Assembly: GCA_002455755.1 (NCBI GenBank)
Contig: DKLL01000109.1
Coordinates: forward strand, 590 to 10,102
DNA: 9,513 nucleotides
Source: Acinetobacter sp. UBA6641
GTDB taxonomy: Bacteria > Pseudomonadota > Gammaproteobacteria > Pseudomonadales > Moraxellaceae
Reading direction: 5' to 3'
The first letter of the stretch is position 1, and each line of letters starts with the position of its first letter. Below are positions 1 to 6,202 of this stretch, one piece after another. The notes under the pieces were generated by a model that did not search any database, was not told where the DNA came from, and saw nothing but the letters and a program-made list of their open reading frames with translations. The translations under genes and the position numbers were made by a program.

Positions 1-1380
1 CGTGAACCGCTTGATGCTTTGGCACGTCTGGATGAAGTATTTGCTGAATATGCAGCGGAAGATGCTGATTTCGATGCACTTGCCAAAGAACAAGAAAAAC
101 TGGAAGCAATCATCCATTCTTGGGATGCGCATAATCTGACTAACCAGATGGATCAGGCTGCAGCTGCATTAAACCTGCCAGCTTGGGATGCAGACGTATC
201 TAAGCTTTCAGGTGGTGAACGCCGTCGTGTAGCACTGTGCCGTTTACTTCTGTCTAAACCAGACATGTTGCTTCTAGATGAACCGACCAACCATTTAGAT
301 GCTTCATCTGTATCTTGGTTGGAACGTTTCTTGAAAGACTTCCCGGGTACCATCGTCGCGATTACGCATGACCGTTACTTCCTGGATAACGTCGCGGAAT
401 GGATTCTTGAGCTTGACCGTGGTATGGGTATTCCGTATCAAGGTAACTATTCTTCTTGGCTTGAGCAGAAAAATGCCCGTTTAGAGCAAGAGAACAAGCA
501 GGAAGAATCTTTTGCCAAAGCATTGAAAAAAGAGCTTGAATGGGTTCGTTCTAATGCCAAAGGTCAGCAAAAGAAAAACAAAGCGCGTATGGAGCGTTTT
601 GAAGAGCTTAACTCACGCGAATTCCAACAGCGAAACGAAACCTCTGAAATCTACATTCCACCTGGTCCACGCCTAGGCAACAAGGTTGTAGAAGTTGAAG
701 GCATCAGCAAATCGTTTGGTGATCGTACCCTGTATAAGGATTTAACCTTCACAGTACCACCTGCTGCAATTGTGGGTATTGTGGGTGAAAACGGCGCGGG
801 TAAAACCACACTCTTCCGTATGATGACTGGCGAACAGCAACCAGATACCGGTACGGTAACACTGGGTGAATCGGTTAAAGTGGCGTATGTCGGTCAGATC
901 CGTGACACGCTAGACAACAACAAAACCGTTTGGGAAGAAGTGTCTGGCGGTCTAGATATCTTGAAGATTGGCGATTACGAAATTGCGTCTCGTGCCTATA
1001 TCGGTCGCTTTAACTTTAAAGGCCAAGATCAGCAAAAACGCGTCGGTCAATTGTCAGGTGGTGAGCGTAACCGTTTACAACTGGCGAAAATCCTACAAAT
1101 GGGCGCCAACGTGATCTTGCTGGATGAACCATCGAACGACTTGGATATCGAAACCTTGCGTGCACTTGAGGATGCCATTTTGGTCTTCCCGGGTACTGTA
1201 ATGGTAATCTCGCATGACCGCTGGTTCCTGGATCGTATTGCAACGCACATTTTATCATTTGAAGGTGAAACACCTGAATTCTTCACCGGTAATTATACTG
1301 AGTTTGAAGAATACCGTCGCAAACGTGATGGTGATGACCTTGTGGCGAAGCGTCAAAAATATCGCAAAATCGGTAGTTAA
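1..1380 (+). CDS. ettA: EttA, energy-dependent translational throttle protein (ABC-F ATPase), 5' end missing
   Basis: The frame is open from the first base, so the gene begins upstream; 459 residues are visible and about 96 are missing compared with the roughly 555-residue E. coli protein. Counting from the first codon, ABC domain 1 shows its signature LSGGE at 69-73 and Walker B LLLDEPTNHLD at 90-100; its Walker A lies outside the window. The charged linker at about 140-225, including GNYSSWLEQK, ELEWVR and IPPGPRLG, matches the P-site tRNA interaction region that marks EttA among ABC-F proteins. Domain 2 has Walker A GENGAGKTT at 262-270, LSGGE at 351-355 and ILLDEPSNDLD at 372-382. There is no membrane segment, as expected for ABC-F. 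From the family, it binds the ribosomal E site and gates the first elongation steps according to ATP/ADP ratio. The gene ends 19 bases before a strong terminator. Confidence 0.95.
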   Translation, partial: REPLDALARLDEVFAEYAAEDADFDALAKEQEKLEAIIHSWDAHNLTNQMDQAAAALNLPAWDADVSKLSGGERRRVALCRLLLSKPDMLLLDEPTNHLDASSVSWLERFLKDFPGTIVAITHDRYFLDNVAEWILELDRGMGIPYQGNYSSWLEQKNARLEQENKQEESFAKALKKELEWVRSNAKGQQKKNKARMERFEELNSREFQQRNETSEIYIPPGPRLGNKVVEVEGISKSFGDRTLYKDLTFTVPPAAIVGIVGENGAGKTTLFRMMTGEQQPDTGTVTLGESVKVAYVGQIRDTLDNNKTVWEEVSGGLDILKIGDYEIASRAYIGRFNFKGQDQQKRVGQLSGGERNRLQLAKILQMGANVILLDEPSNDLDIETLRALEDAILVFPGTVMVISHDRWFLDRIATHILSFEGETPEFFTGNYTEFEEYRRKRDGDDLVAKRQKYRKIGS

Positions 1381-1398
1381 TACCCGATTTGAAGTTAG

Positions 1399-1425
1399 AA
1401 AAACCAGCCTTAGGGCTGGTTTTTT
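1399..1425. terminator. Bidirectional rho-independent terminator between ettA and the Sel1 gene
   Basis: A perfect stem CCAGCC/GGCTGG (1404-1409 with 1414-1419) has a four-base TTAG loop. An A run precedes it and a T run follows it, so it reads as a terminator on both strands. It lies just after the ettA stop and just past the stop of the convergent minus-strand gene at 1428. Confidence 0.9.
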
Positions 1426-1427
1426 AT

Positions 1428-1847
1428 TTAAAATGCAATTTGGGAATAACTGTACAGTAAGGTGTTTTGGGCCTCCGGATGACCTTGTTTGGCTGCTCTT
1501 TCTAGCCATTCTTGAGCATGGGTATAATTTTTATCTAAACCTAAGTCACCATTTAAATAACATAGGCCGAGTTTATACTGAGAATCGCGATGCCCTTTCA
1601 ATGCCGCACTTAAAAAGTTCCAGACAGCATTGCGTTTATCCTGGGTGGCAGGATTATTTTCTGATGTAAGGTGATTCGCATACAACCGTTCGAATGTCTG
1701 ATTATGTTCGAGCGCTAACTTCTCATAATATTGACCTTGGTCATATTCTGACTGCACCTCTGAAACTGGATTTTGTTTTGCTCGCATTTTAGAACCCAGT
1801 CGAGCTGACCAAGTGTAAATAATCTGTTTTATTTTAGGTATGATCAT
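1428..1847 (-). CDS. Small Sel1-repeat (TPR-like) protein
   Basis: This is a 139-residue protein. Residues about 86-122 form one good Sel1 repeat: AQ/SQ-Y-LG-YLNG, an acidic/Asn-rich turn, then A-EWLERAAKQGHPEAQ. Half repeats lie on both sides (about 75-85, SAALKGH, and 123-130). Sel1 repeats are paired helices used for protein-protein contact, so a scaffold or adaptor role is likely, but the partner is unknown. No signal peptide or long hydrophobic segment is evident; the N-terminus is a short basic stretch. An ATG at 1853 is in frame, but GGAGG at 1860-1856 would then be only 2 bases away. From the ATG at 1847 the spacing is 8 bases, so I chose 1847. The gene stands alone, convergent with ettA. 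Confidence 0.75.
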   Translation of the reverse strand: MIIPKIKQIIYTWSARLGSKMRAKQNPVSEVQSEYDQGQYYEKLALEHNQTFERLYANHLTSENNPATQDKRNAVWNFLSAALKGHRDSQYKLGLCYLNGDLGLDKNYTHAQEWLERAAKQGHPEAQNTLLYSYSQIAF

Positions 1848-2154
1848 ATTCATTGCCTCCGGATTAAATGCTATTTATCCAATATTTTTAATGTATCTCC
1901 TTTTTTAAAATTAGATATTTTTTATTTGTAATTTGATTTTGCATTTGATACTCACTCTGTATTAATTATTAATAAATTATTGTTTTTTATCTTTTTAATC
2001 TTCGAGAATAAGATATGGAAAAGCAATGAGTGTATTTGAGTGTAATTCCCTTAATCATTAAATTGCAACAATAGTGTCATGTTATTGGCTATAACTATAT
2101 TGTTATGCTGAATTATTACACTGAAAATCAAAAAAATAAAGTATAGGGGAGAAT
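1848..2154. other. AT-rich divergent intergenic region
   Basis: This spacer separates the divergent Sel1-repeat and efflux genes. It holds the Shine-Dalgarno sequence of the former (1856-1860) and a candidate promoter with inverted repeats for the latter (2074-2106). Bases about 1880-2040 are very AT-rich; I find no gene, RNA or clear repeat there. Confidence 0.6.
2074..2106 (+). promoter_or_regulatory. Candidate promoter and operator of the cation efflux gene
   Basis: GTGTCA (2074-2079), 16 bases and TATATT (2096-2101) make a plausible sigma-70 promoter with a start near 2108. Inside it are three alternating five-base half-sites: GTTAT (2081-2085), ATAAC (2091-2095) and GTTAT (2102-2106). 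They form two overlapping inverted repeats covering the -35/-10 spacer and the -10 box, where a repressor would act. Short repeats in AT-rich DNA can arise by chance, so the operator is inference. Confidence 0.35.
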
Positions 2155-3111
2155 ATGTCTGAACATCATGGACATGATCATAGTCATGCAGTAGCAACGG
2201 AGGGGAATGCCAAGAAGCTGACCTTTGCTCTAGCGCTCACCAGTATTTTTCTTATTATTGAAGTCATTGCGGGTTTTATTACGCAAAGTCTCGCATTGCT
2301 TTCTGATGCGGCCCATATGTTTACCGATGCAGCCGCCTTAGCTATTGCCCTGGTGGCAATCAAAATTGGCAAAATGCCGGCAGATGATAAACGAACTTTT
2401 GGTTATCAGCGTTTTGAAATTCTGGCGGCCCTGTTTAATGCCTCCATGCTGTTTATTGTGGCGATGTATATTCTGTTCGAGGCCTATCAGCGTTTCAGCC
2501 ATCCCCCTGAAATTCAAAGTATGGGAATGTTGATAGTGGCAGTGACTGGTTTAATCATTAACCTGATTTCTATGCGGATTTTGTTTTCCAGCTCAACAGA
2601 AAGCCTGAACGTTAAAGGGGCCTATCTGGAAGTTTTAAGTGATGCTGTGGGATCAATCGGGGTGATTATTGGTGCTGCAATCATCTATTTTACTGGCTGG
2701 ATGTGGGTAGATACCCTTATTGCAGTACTCATTGGCTTTTGGGTTTTGCCTAGAACCTGGATTTTGCTTAAGCAGAGTATCAATATTCTGCTGGAAGGGG
2801 TACCGGAAGAAATTGATATTGAACAGTTGCGCAATGATTTATTGGCATTAAAGGATGTAGAAAATATTCATCAACTAAAAGTTTGGGCCATTACTTCCAG
2901 GAATATTCACCTGACGGTACATCTTTATGCACCGCAGGCGGATCATAATCTGTTATACCAGCAAGCGTTGGAGATGTTGAGCCATCAACATGGTATTACT
3001 GAAATCACGCTACAGATTGAGGATTATGAATGTGGGGGGAAGTCGTCCTGTCATCCCCGGGAAGGTCACGGCAAACATTCGCATCACCCACAAGATTCAC
3101 ACCAGCACTAA
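2155..3111 (+). CDS. czcD: Cation diffusion facilitator (CzcD/ZitB type) metal efflux transporter
   Basis: This 318-residue protein has the usual CDF length and order. It has a His-rich cytoplasmic N-terminus (HHGHDHSH, 4-11), six membrane segments (about 22-42, 45-68, 87-111, 122-143, 158-179, 183-200) and a C-terminal cytoplasmic domain (about 210-290). The tail is also Cys/His-rich (about 293-318). The transport-site pairs are H54/D58 in segment 2 (HMFTD) and E159/D163 in segment 5 (EVLSD). A Glu at the first segment 5 position is what I recall for CzcD, whereas ZitB has His there. CDF proteins exchange cytoplasmic Zn2+ (sometimes Co2+ or Cd2+) for protons at the inner membrane, giving metal tolerance. 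The ATG follows AGGGGAG closely. No regulator or czcCBA pump is adjacent. The metal specificity, and czcD as the precise name, are inferred. Confidence 0.9.
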   Translation: MSEHHGHDHSHAVATEGNAKKLTFALALTSIFLIIEVIAGFITQSLALLSDAAHMFTDAAALAIALVAIKIGKMPADDKRTFGYQRFEILAALFNASMLFIVAMYILFEAYQRFSHPPEIQSMGMLIVAVTGLIINLISMRILFSSSTESLNVKGAYLEVLSDAVGSIGVIIGAAIIYFTGWMWVDTLIAVLIGFWVLPRTWILLKQSINILLEGVPEEIDIEQLRNDLLALKDVENIHQLKVWAITSRNIHLTVHLYAPQADHNLLYQQALEMLSHQHGITEITLQIEDYECGGKSSCHPREGHGKHSHHPQDSHQH

Positions 3112-3135
3112 AGCTGATGTGAAATCGAAGTTATT

Positions 3136-3477
3136 TTAGATTTCCCACTCGTGACTACATTCACGACATTTCCATTTTTTTTGCGATTGCATAAAACCTT
3201 GCATGGAAATTTTAAAATCAGGCAAGTCGCGGTAAAACAGGAAACCGGCGATGATACAGATAATAAAGACCACTACAGTGGCAGTTTGTAGGGTAGAGCC
3301 TGCACCATCGCCAAAAATCCACATCGCAATGCTAATTAGAACCAATAGCAATAAAATAAATACTGCTGGAATAAGAAAGACGAGACTCTTAGGAACTACA
3401 GGTCGTACTGCAGGGCTACCGGCTTGAGTGACAGGCATAATTTTAGGGCTTTGGCATTTCGGGCAACGGTATTGCAT
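3136..3477 (-). CDS. Small two-pass membrane protein with a split CxxC zinc-ribbon-like motif
   Basis: The protein has 113 residues. CPKC (C5, C8) sits at the extreme N-terminus and CREC (C104, C107) at the extreme C-terminus. Between them are two hydrophobic segments (about 31-53 and 64-82). With two membrane spans both ends are on the same side, so the four cysteines could join into one zinc ribbon; the flanking Y/W and charged residues (YRCPKCQSPKI, WKCRECSHEWEI) fit such a fold. The function is unknown and I would not assign one. ATG 3477 is preceded by GGAG with 5-base spacing. The gene converges with the efflux gene 24 bases away, with no convincing terminator between them. Metal binding by the cysteines is inferred. 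Confidence 0.75.
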   Translation of the reverse strand: MQYRCPKCQSPKIMPVTQAGSPAVRPVVPKSLVFLIPAVFILLLLVLISIAMWIFGDGAGSTLQTATVVVFIICIIAGFLFYRDLPDFKISMQGFMQSQKKWKCRECSHEWEI

Positions 3478-3506
3478 TACAACTCCATAATTTTAATCTA
3501 TCGCTT

Positions 3507-3534
3507 ATTTTAATCAGAATGACGCAGAAAGCAA
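3507..3534 (-). promoter_or_regulatory. Candidate promoter of the small zinc-ribbon-like membrane protein
   Basis: On the minus strand TTGCTT (3534-3529), 16 bases and TAAAAT (3512-3507) resemble a sigma-70 promoter, about 30 bases ahead of ATG 3477. Confidence 0.4.
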
Positions 3535-3574
3535 AAACAGCGCAAATAAAAAGTTTAGAAAAAAATGAGGCAAT

Positions 3575-3605
3575 AAAAAACCCAAGTCGCAATGCTTGGG
3601 TTTTT
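3575..3605 (-). terminator. Rho-independent terminator after the tRNA pair
   Basis: CCCAAG (3581-3586) pairs with CTTGGG (3595-3600) around an eight-base loop, flanked by A and T runs that lengthen the stem. Read on the minus strand it ends in a T run about 40 bases past the tRNA-Glu 3' end, so it closes the tRNA transcript. Its symmetry could also stop transcripts from the other direction. Confidence 0.85.
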
Positions 3606-3645
3606 ATAAGATTAGCATAATAATATATTGTGCCAATCTTGAATA

Positions 3646-3721
3646 TGGCGTCCCTACGGGGATTCGAACCCCGGTTACCGCCGTGAAAGGGCGATGTCCT
3701 AGGCCTCTAGACGATAGGGAC
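3646..3721 (-). tRNA. tRNA-Glu (UUC)
   Basis: The 76 bases include an encoded CCA. The acceptor stem GTCCCTA/TAGGGAC pairs fully with discriminator G. The T arm GGTTCGAATCC and the anticodon loop CTTTCAC (anticodon TTC) identify glutamate. It is the second gene of a two-tRNA unit, 30 bases after tRNA-Ala, and its own synthetase gene gltX lies just upstream. Confidence 0.97.
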
Positions 3722-3751
3722 AATTGAGGCAACACAAAAAAAGGTGGAACT

Positions 3752-3827
3752 TGGTGGAGTCAAGGAGGATCGAACTCCTGACCTCTACAATGCCATTGTA
3801 GCGCTCTACCAACTGAGCTATGACCCC
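3752..3827 (-). tRNA. tRNA-Ala (GGC)
   Basis: The 76 bases include an encoded CCA. The acceptor stem GGGGTCA/TGACTCC contains one G-T pair, and the discriminator is A. The anticodon stem CTACA/TGTAG encloses the loop ATGGCAT, giving anticodon GGC. The D arm reads AGCTCAGTTGGTAGAGC and the T arm contains GTTCGATCC. It is the first gene of the tRNA pair, about ten bases from the predicted transcription start. Confidence 0.97.
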
Positions 3828-3832
3828 AGTTT

Positions 3833-3867
3833 GTGTGAGCGCAATATTAGGGCTATTGCGCTTACAC
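3833..3867. repeat. Inverted repeat across the tRNA promoter
   Basis: GTGT(G)AGCGCAATA at 3833-3846 is complementary to TATTGCGCT(T)ACAC at 3854-3867, with a seven-base loop. As plus-strand DNA this is a 14-base stem with one G-T; in minus-strand RNA that position is an A-C mismatch. No T run follows it on the minus strand, so it is not a classical terminator of gltX. It overlaps the spacer, -10 box and discriminator of the tRNA promoter. Confidence 0.7.
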
Positions 3868-3872
3868 GTCAA
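3844..3872 (-). promoter_or_regulatory. Promoter of the tRNA-Ala/tRNA-Glu unit
   Basis: On the minus strand TTGACG (3872-3867), exactly 17 bases and TAATAT (3849-3844) form a near-consensus promoter starting 13 bases past the gltX stop. The next bases are TGCGCTC, a GC-rich discriminator typical of stringently controlled stable-RNA promoters. The predicted start, near 3838, leaves a leader of about ten bases. The tRNAs can therefore be made independently of gltX. Confidence 0.7.
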
Positions 3873-3884
3873 CTATAAAATCAA

Positions 3885-5393
3885 TTATGCTTGATCAACT
3901 GCATCATTTTTCGGCAATTTTAAGCTTTCATTGAGTTTTTCCCAAGCTTTTGCTTCTTTTTTGCTCGGACCGCCGACAATTTCCAGTGCATGACGTAAAC
4001 GCGCGAAGGTTAAATCGGGACCAATCGTCACCATCGACTGCATCACTGGAGTTGAACTGGTTGAACCGGCAATGGCAATAAAGAAAGTCGGCATGAAGTC
4101 ACGCAGCTTCACTTCCATCTGGTTGGCCAGGTCCATTAAGGTTTGGCTTACCGTGTCATTGTTCCAGGTGAACAGACTTTCCAAACGCCAAATGGCAAAC
4201 TGCAAGCTTTGACGAACCTGTTCTTCAGACAGTTTTTTGCTTTCAAACTGTTCTTTGCTGATGCTTGGGAACTGATTGAAATAAAAACCGGCCCAGTTCA
4301 CTGCTTCAGACAGCAGGTTGATCCGCGGCTGAATGGCAGCAGCAATATCTTCTAAAGTTTGACGATCTGCTTTCCATGCCAAAAGTGTATTTAACAATTC
4401 AGCAGGAGAGAGTGCTTTAATCCATTGGCCATTCAGCCAGTTGAGTTTTTCAACATCAAAGATCGGACCGCCAAGGGATACACGTTTAATGTCGAAATGC
4501 TCAATCATTTCAGCCAAAGTGAATTTTTCACGTTCATCAGGCATTGACCAGCCCATACGGCCTAAATAGTTCAACAAGGCTTCCGGTAACACACCAATGT
4601 CTTTGTAGTAATTGATAGAGGTTGGGTTCTTACGCTTAGACAGTTTTGATTTGTCCGGGTTACGAAGCAATGGCATGTGGCACAGCACAGGCATATCCCA
4701 GCCAAAGTATTGGTAAAGCAATTGATGTTTCGGTGCCGATGGAATCCATTCTTCACCACGAATCACGTGAGTGATTTGCATCAGATGGTCATCGACCACG
4801 TTTGCCAGGTGATAAGTTGGCAAGCCGTCGGTTTTCAGCAGGATTTGCATGTCCACTTGCGCCCAAGGAATTTCCACTTCACCACGCAGCATGTCGTCAA
4901 ACTTACAGCTACCTTCAGCCGGTACTTTCATACGGATGACGTGTGGTTCGCCAGCGGCAAGACGACGCTCAACTTCATCCTGCGACAACAATAAACCACG
5001 ACCGTCATAACGAGGCGTTTCACCGCGCGCTTGCTGTTCTGCACGCATTTGATCGAGTTCTTCGCTCGTTGCGAAGCAGTAGAAGGCGTGGCCTTTTTCA
5101 ACCAGTTCCAAAGCATATTGTTTATAGATGCCCATACGTTCAGACTGACGGTAAGGCGCATGTGGACCGCCCACATCTGGACCTTCTGACCAATTCAAGC
5201 CTAACCAGCGCAATGAATCTAAAATCATTTTTTCAGATTCAGGCGTTGAGCGCAGTTGGTCAGTATCTTCAATACGAAGAATAAATTCACCGCCGTGCTG
5301 TTTAGCAAAACATAAGTTAAACAAGGCAATATAAGCAGTGCCTACATGTGGAAAGCCGGTAGGAGAAGGCGCAATACGAGTACGGACAGTCAT
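3885..5393 (-). CDS. gltX: Glutamate-tRNA ligase (GluRS)
   Basis: This 502-residue cytoplasmic class I synthetase joins glutamate to tRNA-Glu using ATP. The HIGH-type motif is HVGT at 16-19, inside [13 protein letters not shown]. The KMSKS-type motif is KLSKR at 250-254. RIEDTD (40-45) and the GEEWIPS/PKHQLLY block (about 223-237) are typical of GluRS. The zinc-site cysteines of the E. coli enzyme are not conserved: the region reads FYCFATS and YDGRG, leaving only C106. The C-terminal half is the helical anticodon-binding region and looks complete. I chose ATG 5393; a TTG at 5399 is also in frame, but neither has a good Shine-Dalgarno sequence and the ATG gives the expected MTVRTR start. It lies upstream of the tRNA pair that includes its substrate tRNA-Glu. 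Confidence 0.97.
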   Translation of the reverse strand: MTVRTRIAPSPTGFPHVGTAYIALFNLCFAKQHGGEFILRIEDTDQLRSTPESEKMILDSLRWLGLNWSEGPDVGGPHAPYRQSERMGIYKQYALELVEKGHAFYCFATSEELDQMRAEQQARGETPRYDGRGLLLSQDEVERRLAAGEPHVIRMKVPAEGSCKFDDMLRGEVEIPWAQVDMQILLKTDGLPTYHLANVVDDHLMQITHVIRGEEWIPSAPKHQLLYQYFGWDMPVLCHMPLLRNPDKSKLSKRKNPTSINYYKDIGVLPEALLNYLGRMGWSMPDEREKFTLAEMIEHFDIKRVSLGGPIFDVEKLNWLNGQWIKALSPAELLNTLLAWKADRQTLEDIAAAIQPRINLLSEAVNWAGFYFNQFPSISKEQFESKKLSEEQVRQSLQFAIWRLESLFTWNNDTVSQTLMDLANQMEVKLRDFMPTFFIAIAGSTSSTPVMQSMVTIGPDLTFARLRHALEIVGGPSKKEAKAWEKLNESLKLPKNDAVDQA

Positions 5394-5425
5394 AACCAAT
5401 ATTTTTCAGAATGTGAATGGGGGCT

Positions 5426-5453
5426 ATTATAACGAAAAAGCCTAATCACTTAA
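5426..5453 (-). promoter_or_regulatory. Candidate gltX promoter
   Basis: On the minus strand a perfect TATAAT (5431-5426) is preceded at 16 bases by TTAAGT (5453-5448). The predicted start, near 5419, leaves a leader of about 25 bases before ATG 5393. The -35 box lies inside the terminator hairpin of the upstream gene. Confidence 0.55.
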
Positions 5454-5483
5454 TGTTAAATTCAACATTGAAATGATTAGGCT
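5435..5483 (-). terminator. Long hairpin terminator downstream of the small exported-protein gene
   Basis: AGCCTAATCA (5439-5448) and TGATTAGGCT (5474-5483) pair perfectly over ten bases. Inside them AATGTT (5452-5457) pairs with AACATT (5464-5469), making a nearly continuous hairpin. On the minus strand it runs into five Ts (5439-5435), about 40 bases past the stop at 5525. Confidence 0.8.
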
Positions 5484-5524
5484 AGATAGGAAGCTCTTAA
5501 AGGGGCAAGAGGTTCACTGTTAAA

Positions 5525-5827
5525 TTAAGAGTTGTTTGGTGGAAAAAATACTTGCAGAAAACGGCTAAATTTCTGGTTTTGAGCGGCAAAGAAGCTTTGA
5601 GTCGGAGCAACTTTAATTTCGGTCAGAATCTTTAAATCATTATCAGCGCGTAAAGTATTTCCACCTTGTTTTTGCTGTAGCAAGGCTTTTTCAATCAATG
5701 AAGATTTTTCAGCGCCCAGCATCATTTTGGATTCAGTACCTTTAATCGCAGCCGCATGTCCCAGCTGAGCCATAAATCCTAAAGTTAAACTTAAGCTAAA
5801 AGCTTGTATAATGGCTGTATAGCGCAT
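5525..5827 (-). CDS. Small exported protein of unknown function
   Basis: I do not recognise this 100-residue protein. It starts with a clear Sec signal peptide: R2, a hydrophobic core (about 5-19) and a likely cleavage site after HAAA (A27). The mature part would be about 73 residues, without cysteines, with a Lys/Gln-rich middle (about 41-60) and a hydrophobic, aromatic C-terminus (FSRFLQVFFPP, about 87-97). An upstream in-frame ATG would add 22 residues without signal-peptide character. ATG 5827 has GGGGGA seven bases before it, which decides the start. A hairpin terminator follows. It is transcribed alone, toward gltX. Periplasmic or outer-surface location is inferred; no role can be given. 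Confidence 0.7.
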   Translation of the reverse strand: MRYTAIIQAFSLSLTLGFMAQLGHAAAIKGTESKMMLGAEKSSLIEKALLQQKQGGNTLRADNDLKILTEIKVAPTQSFFAAQNQKFSRFLQVFFPPNNS

Positions 5828-6093
5828 TTGCACATCCCCCTTTTCTGGTGCTGGAATTTTATATATTGTTTTAATCCGATGAGTGATTAGCATTTAACCA
5901 CACAAAAAAATACAAAAGTAGAACTACATCACACTTTTTTACAAAATAATAAAAAACCTATAAAGATTTCGCTCTTTGTACCAAAAAAATATGGAGAAAA
6001 CATGAAGGATGATTAAAAACAATAATTTGCAGATTCATGCTGAAGGTTTTTAGTGTAAAAATTGCATTTTAAAGCATTTTTATGGATATCTCT

Positions 6094-6105
6094 AAAATCG
6101 ATTTT
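6094..6105. repeat. Palindrome upstream of the first sbp promoter
   Basis: AAAATCGATTTT is a perfect 12-base palindrome centred about 70 bases before the predicted transcription start. That is a usual activator position for LysR-type regulators such as CysB, but the link is only inference. Confidence 0.3.
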
Positions 6106-6133
6106 TAATCAATAAAATATTATAAGTTTATGA

Positions 6134-6162
6134 TTGTTAAAAATATTTATGATTCATATAGT
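6134..6162 (+). promoter_or_regulatory. Promoter of the first sulfate-binding protein gene
   Basis: TTGTTA (6134-6139), 17 bases and TATAGT (6157-6162) form a good sigma-70 promoter with a start near 6169. The string TTCATATAGT around the -10 box recurs exactly at the second sbp promoter. Confidence 0.6.
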
Positions 6163-6202
6163 GACCTCAGGATTAAATAAAAGTTAAATAAGAGTGTTAC
6201 AC

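Larger units (their letters stand above)
5828..6202. other. AT-rich divergent intergenic region upstream of the first sulfate-binding gene
   Basis: This 375-base spacer separates the divergent small exported-protein gene and the first sbp gene. It holds the former's Shine-Dalgarno sequence (about 5835-5840) and the sbp promoter (6134-6162). There is a palindrome AAAATCGATTTT at 6094-6105 and a phased repeat GCATTTT at 6064-6070 and 6074-6080. A well-placed GGAG precedes a four-codon frame at 6002-6016 (Met-Lys-Asp-Asp-stop). No larger gene is visible. Confidence 0.6.

Noticed and set aside
1214..1669. Plus-strand open frame of 151 codons across the ettA end and the Sel1 gene
   Set aside because: It runs through the ettA 3' end, a terminator and a convergent gene that has a recognisable Sel1 repeat; its translation shows no domain.
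3118..3149. Possible hairpin GAAATC...GATTTC between the efflux gene and the convergent membrane-protein gene
   Set aside because: Only six A/T-rich pairs with a twelve-base loop and no T run; too weak to call a terminator.
5394..5399. TTG start two codons upstream of the gltX ATG
   Set aside because: It has no Shine-Dalgarno sequence, and the ATG gives the usual GluRS N-terminus.
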